A stretch of DNA of 64,000 nucleotides, taken from contig SDUX01000005.1 in assembly GCA_008729055.1 (NCBI GenBank), positions 2,054,875 through 2,118,874 of the forward strand, written 5' to 3'. This document shows, piece after piece, positions 52,835 to 63,050 of the stretch. The stretch's first letter is position 1. Each line of letters opens with the position of its first letter. Position numbers and translations under genes: made by a program. The notes beneath the pieces are model-generated. The model searched no databases, was not told the origin of the DNA, and was given only the letters and a program-made list of their open reading frames with translations. This DNA is from Pyropia haitanensis. Taxonomy: Eukaryota; Rhodophyta; Bangiophyceae; Bangiales; Bangiaceae.

Positions 52835-54174
52835 TTAAAGGTTCGCGTCGATCAGCTTCTTCAGCTCGTCGTCTGAAACAGGTCAACAAACAGCGGTCAG
52901 ACACAGCAGGTAGCAACAGGAATCAGCGCATACGACAGCCACCAGGGAAAGAACTCGAGTTAGAGACGGTTGGGACCAGAATCCGGATTACATACCACAG
53001 AGGCAGTCAACAGCACGAGTTGGCACACTCGGCACGCAAGAGAGAGACTCCTCCACGCCCAGTGACAGCCATTAAGCCACCAAAACGTACACATGACAAG
53101 CACCAGGGCGCCACCAGCGCCGCGCAGCACGTTGGACAGGGCGCCCTTGAAGAAGCCGCCAAAGCCCTCGTTCGCCGCCACCTTCCTCCAGCAGTCCAGG
53201 GTGCCCGTGTACTTCTTGCTGGCGCCACCCGACTGCATCATCAGCCTCCGGCGGACAGTGTCGAACGGATACGAGATGACGCCCGACGCGGCCGTCACGG
53301 TCTGGGCGACCGCCCACTTGGCGAGCACGCTCGCCTTCTTCTCATCCTCAAACAGCACGCCCTTGGCCGTGTCGTACAGACCAAAGTAGGCACCGCGGTA
53401 CACAATGATGCCCTGGACAGAGACACCAAAGCCCTGGTACAGCGCAATCGGGCCGCCGCGCTTGCTGACCTTGGACAGGCAGTCGACGAGGCCAGTGAAC
53501 TCACGGCCAGTGCCCTTGCCGACGTCCGCGGCCAGGCGAGTACGCGCAAAGTCGAGGGGGTACACAATGAGCAGCGACGCGGCACCGGCGGCACCACCCG
53601 ACGCGACATTGGCGGCAAAGAACTTGGCAAAGTTGACCTTCGGGTCATACTTGGGGAACATGCTCTTAAACGTGTCCTTGAACGCAAAGTTGAACGCCTG
53701 GGTGGGGAAGTAACGGATCACATTGGCCAGGTTGCCACGCCAGAACGAGGCGATGCCCTGCTCCGCCGCCACCCGCGTAAAGCAGTTGACAATACCGCTG
53801 TACGGCTTGATCTCGCCCGACATGATGCGCGGGTTGTCGTTCTGCGTCTGGAGCAGCAGCTTGACGCGCTCAATGGGCGCCACGATCGTCTTGGAGATAC
53901 CCCCCGCCGTGCCGCCCGCGGCGAGATCCGCAAAGAACTTGACCGCGTTGAACTCCTTCTTCTCCGCCGCCGCGGCCGCGACAATGCCCATCCCAACGGG
54001 GGTGCCCGTCGCCACCGTCGAGCAGTTGGGCGCGGGCGCCGCCACGCCCCGCGGCGCCGCCGTGACCCGCGCCTGCGGCGACCACCGGCCATTGACGCCG
54101 AGCATGGACGACGCCGACAGGAGGGCGGCCATGCCAGGGCCCGGGGACGCGGTGACAAAGCCAGAGGACACCAT
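52835..54174 (-). CDS. AAC: Mitochondrial ADP/ATP carrier (one intron, 38-nt last exon)
   Basis: This is a mitochondrial carrier that exchanges ADP for ATP across the inner membrane. Three carrier repeats are visible with the signature Pro residues PIERVK, PLDFAR and PFDTVR. The nucleotide-carrier hallmark reads RRRLMM instead of the usual RRRMMM, a conservative change. Exon 1 runs 54174-53091. A 218-nt intron (T|GTACGT donor, TTTCAG acceptor) joins it to a 38-nt last exon, 52872-52835. Splicing restores the conserved end [18 protein letters not shown]; without it the frame reads into non-carrier sequence. The product is 373 residues, about 70 longer than the carrier core. The N-terminal extension resembles the cleaved presequence of plant carriers. 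The ATG at 54174 has an ideal context (GCCACCATGG). Confidence 0.93.
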
Positions 54175-55223
54175 GGTGGCGGTGGGGAGGGGGCACACGC
54201 ACACCAGTACGGCGGATCGCGATCGGGGGGGGGGGGGGGGACGGAAGAGACCGGCTATGGGTGGCGATGTCGACGGGGAGGGCGGGTGGGCGACGTCGAC
54301 ACGGCGGCCTCAGAGCGTCGACCTGAAGTCACCCGAGCCACACCCGCCCAGAAAACACTTACACAGGCGGTGCGAAATCGCGGCTGCTGCCGCCGCAGCA
54401 GCAGACCTTGCCTGTACGCCGCGCCGCCGAGCGACTGTGCATTGGGCAAGCCGCGGGGCGCGATTTGGGGGGATGGGAGGCGCCGCGGGCCACCGACGGC
54501 GTCTGGCCCCCCCCCCCCCAAACGGCGGCGGCGGCGTCGAACGCTCGGCGGCGAACACACGTTGCAGGAATGCATCGGGGCCGCCGGGTAGGGACAGGTG
54601 GACGGGGTGGCTCCCGCCAGCCGGTGAGCCGACCAATGACGACCGTTGGGTCGACGTTTCTGGCCACCCGCGGCCGGGTACCAAGGCCGGTTCGTTTGAT
54701 TGGCTGCTCGTCGAGCGATCAACTGCCGTCGAGCCGTTTCAACTACATACACCAATGACGAGTATCTGCGGTGGCGGACCCCAGCCTCTTTCATAGATTT
54801 TCAGTGCAAATACAATCACATTGGCAGCTATTCAGTCATGTGGCGCGTCTGTACGTTGCCCGCGGCTTGACGCTCGGCAGCACCGCCCCCCCTTCCCACC
54901 ACTCGGCATCCCCCCCCCCCCGCCCACCACGGCTGTCATCGTCGTCAGCCTCCCTCCCGCTCCCTCCCGCATGCGCTCATCGCCCGCTTCCCTTGTTCCG
55001 CCCGCGCCACGTCTCCGCTTTCGTGTGCGCTCCGCCTCCCGTCGTCTCCCGCCAAGCCTGCAACGAGACACTGTCGGCCAGCAAAGCCGTCGTCGACCCG
55101 CCGTGACGCAACCGCCACAGCAGACACCCCTACTCCCTCCCGCCCCCTGAGTGCGTCCCGCTCCACCTCGCCCCCCCCTCCCCGCCCCCCCCCCCCTCTG
55201 CCCTCGCCCCACACACCCGCTCC
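54175..55223. promoter_or_regulatory. Divergent promoter region with CCAAT boxes
   Basis: This lies between the carrier gene (minus) and the low-complexity gene (plus). CCAAT/ATTGG boxes occur at 54633-54637, 54699-54703 and 54752-54756, a cluster suited to NF-Y binding. C-rich sequence follows toward 55223. Confidence 0.45.
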
Positions 55224-56686
55224 ATGGCGGCGCGGCAACGGCCATCCCCCCCCCCCTCGCCCCCCCCCCAACAGACAACCCCGAGCTGTCCCGCGCGCTC
55301 GCCGCCATTGACGCGGCCGCCGCGGACGTGGCGGCGCTGGGCGCGGAGCGGGAGTCGCTCGCCTACGCCGTCGCGCTCACGCGGGAGATGGCCGCCGCGC
55401 GGCGACGGCAAGGCGGCGGCGGCGGCGGCGGCGGCGGCGGCAGCGGCGACAGCGGCGGCGGCAGCGGAGGGGCGGGGGGGGACGCCGGCGGTGGTGGCGG
55501 CGGCGCCGCCACCGCCGCCGCCGACCAGGCGGCGCCGCCCGCCGATGCGCCAGGCCAAGACCCCCCGCCGGCGACGGCCGCCTCCCCCGCTGGTGACGGG
55601 CGGCCGGCGGCAGACGACGAGGCGGCGCTCGGCCGCGTCCTCGCCCAGGTCGCCGCCGTCCGCGCGCAGGTCACCGCCGCCGAGGCGGTCGCGGCCGCCC
55701 GCTCGGCGGCGGCGGTGGCCGCCGCCGCGCCGCCGCCGCCGCCGCCGCCGCGGCGGCCGTTTCCCCCTACCCTCCAGTTTATCGGCATGGACGGTGGGGT
55801 GGGGGGGGGCGGCGGCTCCGCGTCGGTCTCCCCGGTGCCCGGCGTTGGCGGCGGCGGCGGCGGCGGCGGCGGCGGGGCGTGGCCAATGTCGGCGCCGCCC
55901 CCCGGCGCCAGCCGGTCGCTGTCCCTCCTCTCCCCCGCCTCCCTGGCGGCACGCGACGGCGGGGGCTCCCCCCCGCTCGTGGGGCCTGGCGGCGGCAGTG
56001 GTCTCGGCGGCGGCGGGGGTGGCCTCGGCGGCAGCGTCGGCGGCGGCGGCGGCGGCGCCACCGCGACCGCCCCCCCCCCTGGTGCCCCCCACTCTGCGCA
56101 CCCGCACCACGCACACACGCGGTCGCGGGTGCTGCGCACGTACTTTGGCCTCGCCAGCGGGGGCTTCCACACCACCCCCGCCGCCGCGCTCGACGCGGCC
56201 GCCGCGGCCGACGCGGGCCGTGACGCCGCCGCCGCGCGGGCGGTGGTGGCCACCCACGGCCTGGTGCGGACGCGCCGGGCAGAGGGGGAGGGGGGGGGGG
56301 TCCGGGAGGCGTGGACGGTGGGGACGGTGGCGCTTACGGACGCGCAGGTGCTGTCGTTTCGGCCGCATGGGGGGGGAGGGGGTGGCGGTGGCGGTGGCGG
56401 TGGCGGTGGCGGCGGCGGCGGCGGCGGTGCCGGATGCGGTGGTGACGGCGGCGCCGGCGGCGGTGGCGACGGCGGCGGCGGTGACGGCGGCGGCAGCGAC
56501 GGCTGGGAGGGGGGTGCGGTGCCTACCGTGGGCGCCCTCTCCCTGCCACTGGCCGCCCTAGAGGTGCTGGCGCCCACCGACGGCGGCCACCCCGCCGTGC
56601 CAGTGCGCGCATCGGACACGCTCGCGCCCGCCACGGCTGGCGGCGGCGGCTCACCGTCGGCCAAGGCGGTTACCCCCTCCTTGCCA

Positions 56687-56721
<35 letters not shown>

Positions 56722-57371
56722 GGTCGCCACCGACGCGGCGGCGGCCGACGCGGCGGCCGCCACCGCCGCCGCCGCCCCCACCGCCGCCCACCCGCTCCTG
56801 CGGACCACCTCGGCCGCGTCCATGCCCGCCACGGCAACGGCGTCGGCGGCAGCGGCGGCGGCGTCCGTGTTTGGCCTCGCCCCCGCCGCGTCGGGCCCCG
56901 TCGCGGCCGGCGCGGCGGCGGCCGTGGCGGCGGCGGTGACGGCGGCCCCCTCCCCCCCCCGCCGCCCCTCCCCCCCTGCCGGCCGCGACCGCCGCGGCGG
57001 TCGCGGCGCGGCTCGTCCTCGCCGCGGGCCTCGACGACGCGGGCGGGCGGGTGCTGCTCGCGGCGTTTCCCGCCGCCGTCGCGGCGGTCGGCGCGCGGGC
57101 GGCGGCGCTCGAGGCGAGCCCGGCCGCGTTGATCGCGTCGCCGCGGCCGCGGGGGGGGTGGGGGGGGGGGGAGGGGGTGGGGGGGGCGGCGGCGGCGGTG
57201 GGGGACAACGCAAGGCAGTGTGAGGAAGAGGCGAGCGGGGGGGGGGGGTGGGAGGGAAGGGGGGGCGGCGGGTTGGTGGTAGACGGCGTCCCTGGGCGGC
57301 GGCTGCGTGGCCACATGCTGGCGCGCATGGCGCGGCACATCGCCGTCAAGAGCAAGGGACCATTTAGTTGA
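55224..57371 (+). CDS. Low-complexity orphan protein with coiled coil (frame broken at homopolymers)
   Basis: Coding signs include a coiled-coil segment (ELSRALAAIDAAAADVAALG, then ESLAYAVALTREMAAARRR), a middle part with SRVLRTYFGLASGGFHTTP and WTVGTVALTDAQVLSFRPHG, and a C-terminal helical part (AARLVLAAGLDDAGGRVLLA) ending in HMLARMARHIAVKSKGPFS. Poly-Gly, poly-Ala and Pro tracts separate them. The main frame runs 55151-57223, but the final part reads in another frame up to 57371, and the likely ATG at 55224 is separated from the coil by C runs at 55245-55269. At least two homopolymer length errors or a short 3' intron are needed. No domain is recognised, so no function is given. Confidence 0.5.
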
Positions 57372-57801
57372 CGGCGCGGCGACGAGCGGCCCGCGGGCGC
57401 CGCTGTGCTGTCCCAGCGCCTGGGACACGGGTGTGGGGGGCTGCCGTGGACGTGCGCCGAGCCGTGCCACGTCGTGCTTGGCCGCGCCGCTGCCAGCGAC
57501 GGGGCCGCTGCAGTGGACGCTGCGCCGAGCTGCGCAGCGCGCCACGGCCGTGCGGTGCGCCGCAGACGCGCTTCAACTCTCTCCTGCTCGCCCACCACAC
57601 CATCCCTGCATCGTCCATCCTCGGTGACCACCCGGCCCATCGCGGCATCGTCCGGCGCCCGGCCAGTCTGCCGGCCGGCCGCTCGTCCGGCCGCTCTCGC
57701 CCGCCTGCCCGCTCAACTGCGCGCGCACACCCCGGTCCATTCTACGGCCACTTCACCCCAGCCGCCCCGCCGCCCGCCCCCCCCCCCCCCCCACCCCCAA
57801 G

Positions 57802-58457
57802 TCAGCGGCCATCCTCTAGGGCCGCCGCCGCGTCGCGTGCGGCTTTGCGCTCCGCCTGGAGCGTCTTGCGGTCGGCGAGCAGGTCCTGCCGCAGGGCGCC
57901 AATGAGCGCCCGCATCTCCTGTACGGGTGGGAAGGGAAGGGGGGGGGGGCGGGGGGGGGGCGGGGGGGGGGGGGTGAGCCGAGAGGGTTGGAGGAAGAGA
58001 GAGGGGGAGCAGAGACAATACAAGGGGGGGCAGGGCGGCACACCAGCCAGCGATTGGGTGCGTGTGAGTGGCCGCGCCGGTAGACGGGGGTAGGACAACG
58101 ACGCGCGTCGCTGCGGTGCCGCGCAGGGCGCACCCGTAGGGGCGTGCCATAGGGCGAGGGACAACAGCGTCTGGCCAGGCAATGGCCGGGACACGGCGGC
58201 GCCCGCTCCAGTCGCCAACCAAAAGGCCGCCGGTCCAGGGGACGTCTGCGCGCACCATCCACCCCCGCCCCCCTCGCCCTCGGCGGTGTCAGACGCACCA
58301 GCAGATCCGCGCGGGCGCGGACGCTCGACACGGCGTTGCCACCGTAAAAGGCCGTCACGCGCGTCTGCACGACGCCGGCTAGCTCGGCGAGGCGGTTCAC
58401 CTTGGTCGCCGCCGCCTTGGCCGCGGCCGCCGCCGCGGGCGTGCCCACCGCGTTCAT
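57802..58457 (-). CDS. 91-residue coiled-coil protein (one intron)
   Basis: Exon 1, 58457-58299, encodes MNAVGTPAAAAAAKAAATKV, then NRLAELAGVVQTRVTAFYGG and a short helix ending ADLL. A 380-nt intron (CTG|GTGCGT, TACAG|GAG) follows. Exon 2, 57918-57802, encodes EMRALIGALRQDLLADRKTL and an Ala/Glu/Arg helix up to the stop. Both junctions are in phase 0. The result is a compact, mostly helical protein of a size typical of adaptor or complex subunits. I do not recognise the family. Confidence 0.55.
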
Positions 58458-59162
58458 GGGTGCAAGCAATCGGGGAAGGGGCGGGCGGGGGGAGCGTGGG
58501 GGGGGGGGTGCGACGGGAAAGGACGAAGGCCGGAGTAGGGAGTGCGTTGTCAGCGGCGAGGGAGGGGAGCAAAGACGGCACCGCGGTCGCCGCGGGTGTC
58601 CAGGTGGTGGAGAGATGGGGTAGAGGAAGCGTCCGCGCGGTCGTTCGGGCGAAGACGACGACGCACTACCACGCGCGCACCTTGATCCCTAGCAAGTGGC
58701 GCTCAATTCCGATGTCACTTTTCAGTAGACTACGTACTTTCACTCCGAACTCGATGCATCCGAAAGCTAGCTAGCCTCGGCCGTCCTGGTAGCTCGCCGA
58801 CTGTGAGCTGCTCGTTCCGCCGAGCGGCGAGGGGTGACCTTCTGCGGGGGAGTCCGTCAAAATTGTGACAACGCGGCTCTGCGGCCCCTGCCGTGATGGT
58901 TGCGAACGGGCGAGCGGCGCCTGCCTCCGCGTCGCCTAGCTGGCTGAGCCGTCGACAACGCAAGCCCCTTTGACTTTGCGGCCGCACGCCCGTTACGCCG
59001 TTGGAGAACCTCGACGGCCATCGACCTCGTTGCTATTGACGTACACACATACGCGCTTGGCCTCTGCGTCCGCGTCTCGCCGGCCGTGGTGGACGCGCAA
59101 ACGACGCGGGCAAGCGCGGCGCCGCGGCGCCCGTCCCCCCCCCCCCACCACACACACACACC
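58458..59162. promoter_or_regulatory. Divergent promoter region of coiled-coil and RBR genes
   Basis: This is a 705-bp interval between divergent start codons. The middle (58680-58990) is less GC-rich. CA repeats (ACACACACACACC) directly precede the RBR start codon. No gene was seen. Confidence 0.4.
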
Positions 59163-61010
59163 ATGGCGGCGGCGCTCCGCCCCCCCCGCCCGTCGGTCGT
59201 CCCGTCAGACGCGGAAGTGGCGATGCGGCTGCAGCTGGAGGAGGTGGGCGCCGGCGGCATTGCGATGAGCGCGGCGGACATTACCGCGCTGACGGCGGCG
59301 GCCATCGACGCGGCGTACGCGCGCACGGTCGCGCTGGACGAGGCGGGTCTGTCCTCCTCTGCCGCGCCCGCGGCGGGCCGTAGCCGCGGCAGCGGCAGCG
59401 GCAGCGGCAGCGGCAGCGGCGGCGGCTCATCGTCGGGCGCGCCGGCCCGGCGCGTGTCGTGTGGCATCTGCCTGGAGCTGGTGCCTGCCGCGGACATGAC
59501 GTGCTGCGGCGGCGCCGGCTGCGGCCACGCCTACTGCCGGCCGTGCATGGTCGCCCACGTGTCGGCGCGCGTCGCGGACCGGCGGTACCCCGTCCCGTGT
59601 GCGGACGGCGGGTGCGCGGTGCCGCTGCCGTACGAGGTGTGCGCGGAGCTGGTGGCGGGCACGGGGCCGACCGCGTTGACGCTGGACCGGCTGCACATTG
59701 AGGGGACGGTCATGGAGTGGCGGGCGTTTTGTGCCAACGCCGCGTGCGCGACGCCGTTTGACTTTGAGCTCGACGCCGCCGCCGCGGGCCCGGCGGCGGC
59801 CGCCGCCGCGGCGGCGCGCCGCGGGCCGCCGCCGCCGCCCACCGCCGGGGAGCCCGTCAACCTGTACCGCGTGGACTGCCCGCTGTGCGGCACCGCCACG
59901 TGCGTGCGGTGCCGCGTCGGTTGGCACCGCGGCCAGTCGTGCCGCGCGTACCAGGCGGAAAAGGACAGCACCGACGCGCTGCGCGCGCTCGCGCGGGCGC
60001 GCGAGTGGAAGGCGTGCCCCGGGTGTGGGGAGCTGATTGACAAGAACGCGGCGGACTGCAACTATGTGCACCACGAGGCGTGCGGCACGGGGTTTTGTTT
60101 CAACTGTGGGAAGCGGTACAAGAGCGACACGGCAACGCCGGAGAATCTGCACGGGCAGGCCGACTGCCGCTGTGGACTGTGGACCTACACGGACGAGGTT
60201 GAGGAGGAGGAGGAGGAGGAGGAGGAGGAGGAGGAGGAGGGGGAGGAGCCGGTCTATGACGTAGACCGGGAGCCGAGGCTGCGGCGTGCGCCAGCACCGG
60301 CTGCAGCGCGCGCCCCTCAGCATCGGGGCGCGGCGGCGGGCCGCTACGCGCCCGCCGTTGACGCGCCGCCTTTCCAGCTTTTCCGCTATGGCATCGACGG
60401 CATGGTCCCGCACGCGCCCCGCGCGGGCGGCGTCCGCGTCGACGGTGGCTATGGCGGCGGCGGCGACGGTGCGGCCGCCGCGGTCGACCCCGAGGCGGGC
60501 GGCGACTATGGCTATGGCGGCGGCCTCGTTGGCGGCGGCGGCTATGGGGGTGGCGACGGCCGCGCGGCCGCCGCGGCTGAGCCCGAGCGCCCCTATGCCG
60601 TCGGCGCCCCTGCCGTCGGCGGCGGCGGTGACGGCGGCGGCGGCGGCGCGGCCGGCGACCGGTGGCCGGCGCCGGCTGGCGACGTGATCCGCGTGGACCG
60701 CTCGCGGGTGGCGCTGGACCTGGACGCCCTGTACGAGGAGGCCACCTCGGGCGTCGGCCGGCGGCTGCCCAACGGCATTGTCAATGACCTGCGCCACGGC
60801 ACGTGCCCCTACCCGACGTGCCGCCGCGACTTTACGTCGCGCGGCGCGCTCGCCGCGCACCTGCTCGCGACGCGCCAGCACGACGTGCACCTGTGCTGCG
60901 GGCGGCCGTTTGTGTCGGCCGCGGCGCTGGCGCAGCACACGCGCGACAGCCAGACGGAGGTGCACGAGGTCGCCCAGTTCTACGTAGAGCCGCCTACGGC
61001 CGCGTGGTAG
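59163..61010 (+). CDS. RBR-type E3 ubiquitin ligase with C-terminal C2H2 zinc fingers
   Basis: This single-exon gene encodes 615 residues. RING1 begins at C100 (CGICLELVPAADMTCC, then CGHAYCRPC). The IBR follows at about 190-270 (FCANAACATPFDF, CPLCGTATCVRCRVGWH). RING2 lies at about 284-318 (CPGCGELIDKNAADCNYVHH, then CFNCGKRY), with C299 in the position of the catalytic Cys that accepts ubiquitin as a thioester. The loop after it has an extra His relative to the usual CNHMxC. After an acidic Glu run (about 346-360) and a Gly/Tyr-rich disordered segment come two C2H2-like fingers at about 548-573 (CPYPTCRRDF..ALAAHLLATRQH) and 579-602. Ubiquitin ligase activity is inferred from the motifs; the fingers may select substrates or bind nucleic acid. 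The ATG at 59163 has a CACCATGG context. Confidence 0.9.
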   Translation: MAAALRPPRPSVVPSDAEVAMRLQLEEVGAGGIAMSAADITALTAAAIDAAYARTVALDEAGLSSSAAPAAGRSRGSGSGSGSGSGGGSSSGAPARRVSCGICLELVPAADMTCCGGAGCGHAYCRPCMVAHVSARVADRRYPVPCADGGCAVPLPYEVCAELVAGTGPTALTLDRLHIEGTVMEWRAFCANAACATPFDFELDAAAAGPAAAAAAAARRGPPPPPTAGEPVNLYRVDCPLCGTATCVRCRVGWHRGQSCRAYQAEKDSTDALRALARAREWKACPGCGELIDKNAADCNYVHHEACGTGFCFNCGKRYKSDTATPENLHGQADCRCGLWTYTDEVEEEEEEEEEEEEEGEEPVYDVDREPRLRRAPAPAAARAPQHRGAAAGRYAPAVDAPPFQLFRYGIDGMVPHAPRAGGVRVDGGYGGGGDGAAAAVDPEAGGDYGYGGGLVGGGGYGGGDGRAAAAAEPERPYAVGAPAVGGGGDGGGGGAAGDRWPAPAGDVIRVDRSRVALDLDALYEEATSGVGRRLPNGIVNDLRHGTCPYPTCRRDFTSRGALAAHLLATRQHDVHLCCGRPFVSAAALAQHTRDSQTEVHEVAQFYVEPPTAAW

Positions 61011-61289
61011 GGGAGGGGGGGGGTCGGCACGCGTGCGACGGGCCGGCCCCCTCGCGTCTTGCGGTATTGGTTTCGCAGCCTTCTGTTTTTTTTCTTGGTC
61101 TGTCGTTCTCGGTGGGCTGCACGGTGGGTTCCCCCCCCCCCACCGGTTGTTTCGTCTGTCCATGTGCCCGTGTCGCCGCACCCCCCCCCCCCTCGACCGC
61201 GCCGCGGCCGGGTCCCACGCCACAGCGGGCGTCGGCAGCGTCGCGCCAAGCGCCCGCCGGCCCGCACGGCCGTCGCCTCTCCCCCCCCC

Positions 61290-62116
61290 TCACCCCCCCC
61301 CAGCCGCGCCGCCCGCCGCGCCGCCCGCCGCGCCGCCCGCCGCGCCGCCCGCCACGCCGCCCGCCGCCGCCGCGCGCGTCGCGAGCAGCGCCGCCCCCGC
61401 CGCGGCGCACCCCCCACACAGCACCGGCTCGTACGCGGCGGTCGGCGCCCACCCCGCCGCCCGCGACCGGCCGTCGGCGCCGTCGAGCGGCAGCGCCTTC
61501 CACGCGCGCGCCGCCCCTGCCGCCGCCGCCGCCGCCGCCGCCACCCCCGCCGCCGCCGCCCGTGCCGCGGCGCCGCCGGCGGGCGCGGCGGCCGCGGCCG
61601 CCGCCGACGGCGGCGGCTCGGACGCGGCACCGGCGGGGGGCGGAAACCCCAGCGGCCCGACGCAGTCGTCACACCACGAGCGCGGGCACGCGGCGCAGCG
61701 GTAGAGGAGGCCGCCCGCCTCGGTGGGTGACCGCTCGCACGTTGCGCACCGGTGCTGGGGGCAGCGGTAGGAGGGCGGGCCCGCCAGCGCCGGGGGGGGG
61801 GGGGGGGGGGGCGCCGCCGCGCCGTCGGCCGCGGCCACCGCGCCGCCGGTGGCACCGCCGCCCGCGGCCGCGTCGGTGTCGGTGGCGGTGGCGGTGACGG
61901 CGGTGGCGGCGGCGGCGGCGGCGGCGGCGGCAGCGTCGGCAGCGGCCGCCGCCTGCACCGCTGCAAACGCCGACGGCGGGTGGCACACCCAGTGGATGAC
62001 GTTGGGGCACACCATGCACGGAGTAGCGTCTGCGGGAGGAGGGGGCGGCGGTGGCGGCGGCGGCGGCGGCGGCGGCGGCCGCGGCGGCGGCGGCCGCGGC
62101 GGCGGCGCGTCGCCGC

Positions 62117-62154
<38 letters not shown>

Positions 62155-63019
62155 CGCCGGTCGGCGCGCGCGGCGGCCGCGGCGGCCGCCCGCGCGGCCG
62201 CCGCGGCCGCCACCGCCGCCGCGTGGCGGTTGGCCGCCGCGGCGGCGGCCGCGGGCGTGACGGCGGCGCGCTCGCACACGCAGCAGCGGCGGCGGTGGGC
62301 CCAGCCGCGGCCCGCAGACGCGGCGGCGCCGCCCGCGGCCGCGTCGGCGGCCAGCCGCCGGTTGTGGGCGGCCTGCTGCGCCGACCAGGCGGACACGTGC
62401 ACCTCGCCGACGCCGGCCACCCCCGCTGCCTGCACGGTCGGCACCCGCCGCCGGCCGGGCGGCACGGCCGCCGCCGCCGCGTCGCCGCCGCCGCCGTCGC
62501 CGCCGTTGGCCGCGGCGGGCGGGTCGGCGGCGGTGGCGGCCGCGGCCGCGGGGAGCCAGTGGTCGGGCACGGCCGCCGCGGGCGGCCGCTCGACGCGGGT
62601 GCCGCCAAAGGTGCGCGCGTCGGTCTGGAGCGCCAGCGGGGGGGCGCCGCCGCCGGCGGGCCGCCCCGCGCCGCCCGCCGCGCCGCTGCCGTCGCCCCCA
62701 GCTGCCGCGGCGCCGCCGGCGCCGTCGGCGGGGGCGCCCCCCGCATCGGCATTGTCGGCAGCACCCGCCGGCGCCGCGGCGGTCGTCGTGCCCGTGGCGG
62801 TGCCGTCGGCGAGCGCCGCCGCGAGCGGCCGCGCGAGAAAGTCGTCAAACGCGGCGGCGGCGGCGGCCGGGCTGTCGGCCAGCCGCACGTCGCAGCCGTG
62901 GGTGAGCATGCTGCCCAGCTCGGACCGCCCATACAGGCGCTCGTCCGGCACGGCGGGGAGGTCATCGGCAGCGGTCGCCGCCGCCTGATCCGGGGACCCA
63001 GACGGGTCTGGACGCGCGT

Positions 63020-63050
<31 letters not shown>

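Noticed and set aside
52591..54591. 666-residue plus-strand ORF across the carrier gene
   Set aside because: Antisense shadow of the ADP/ATP carrier, which has all family motifs on the minus strand.
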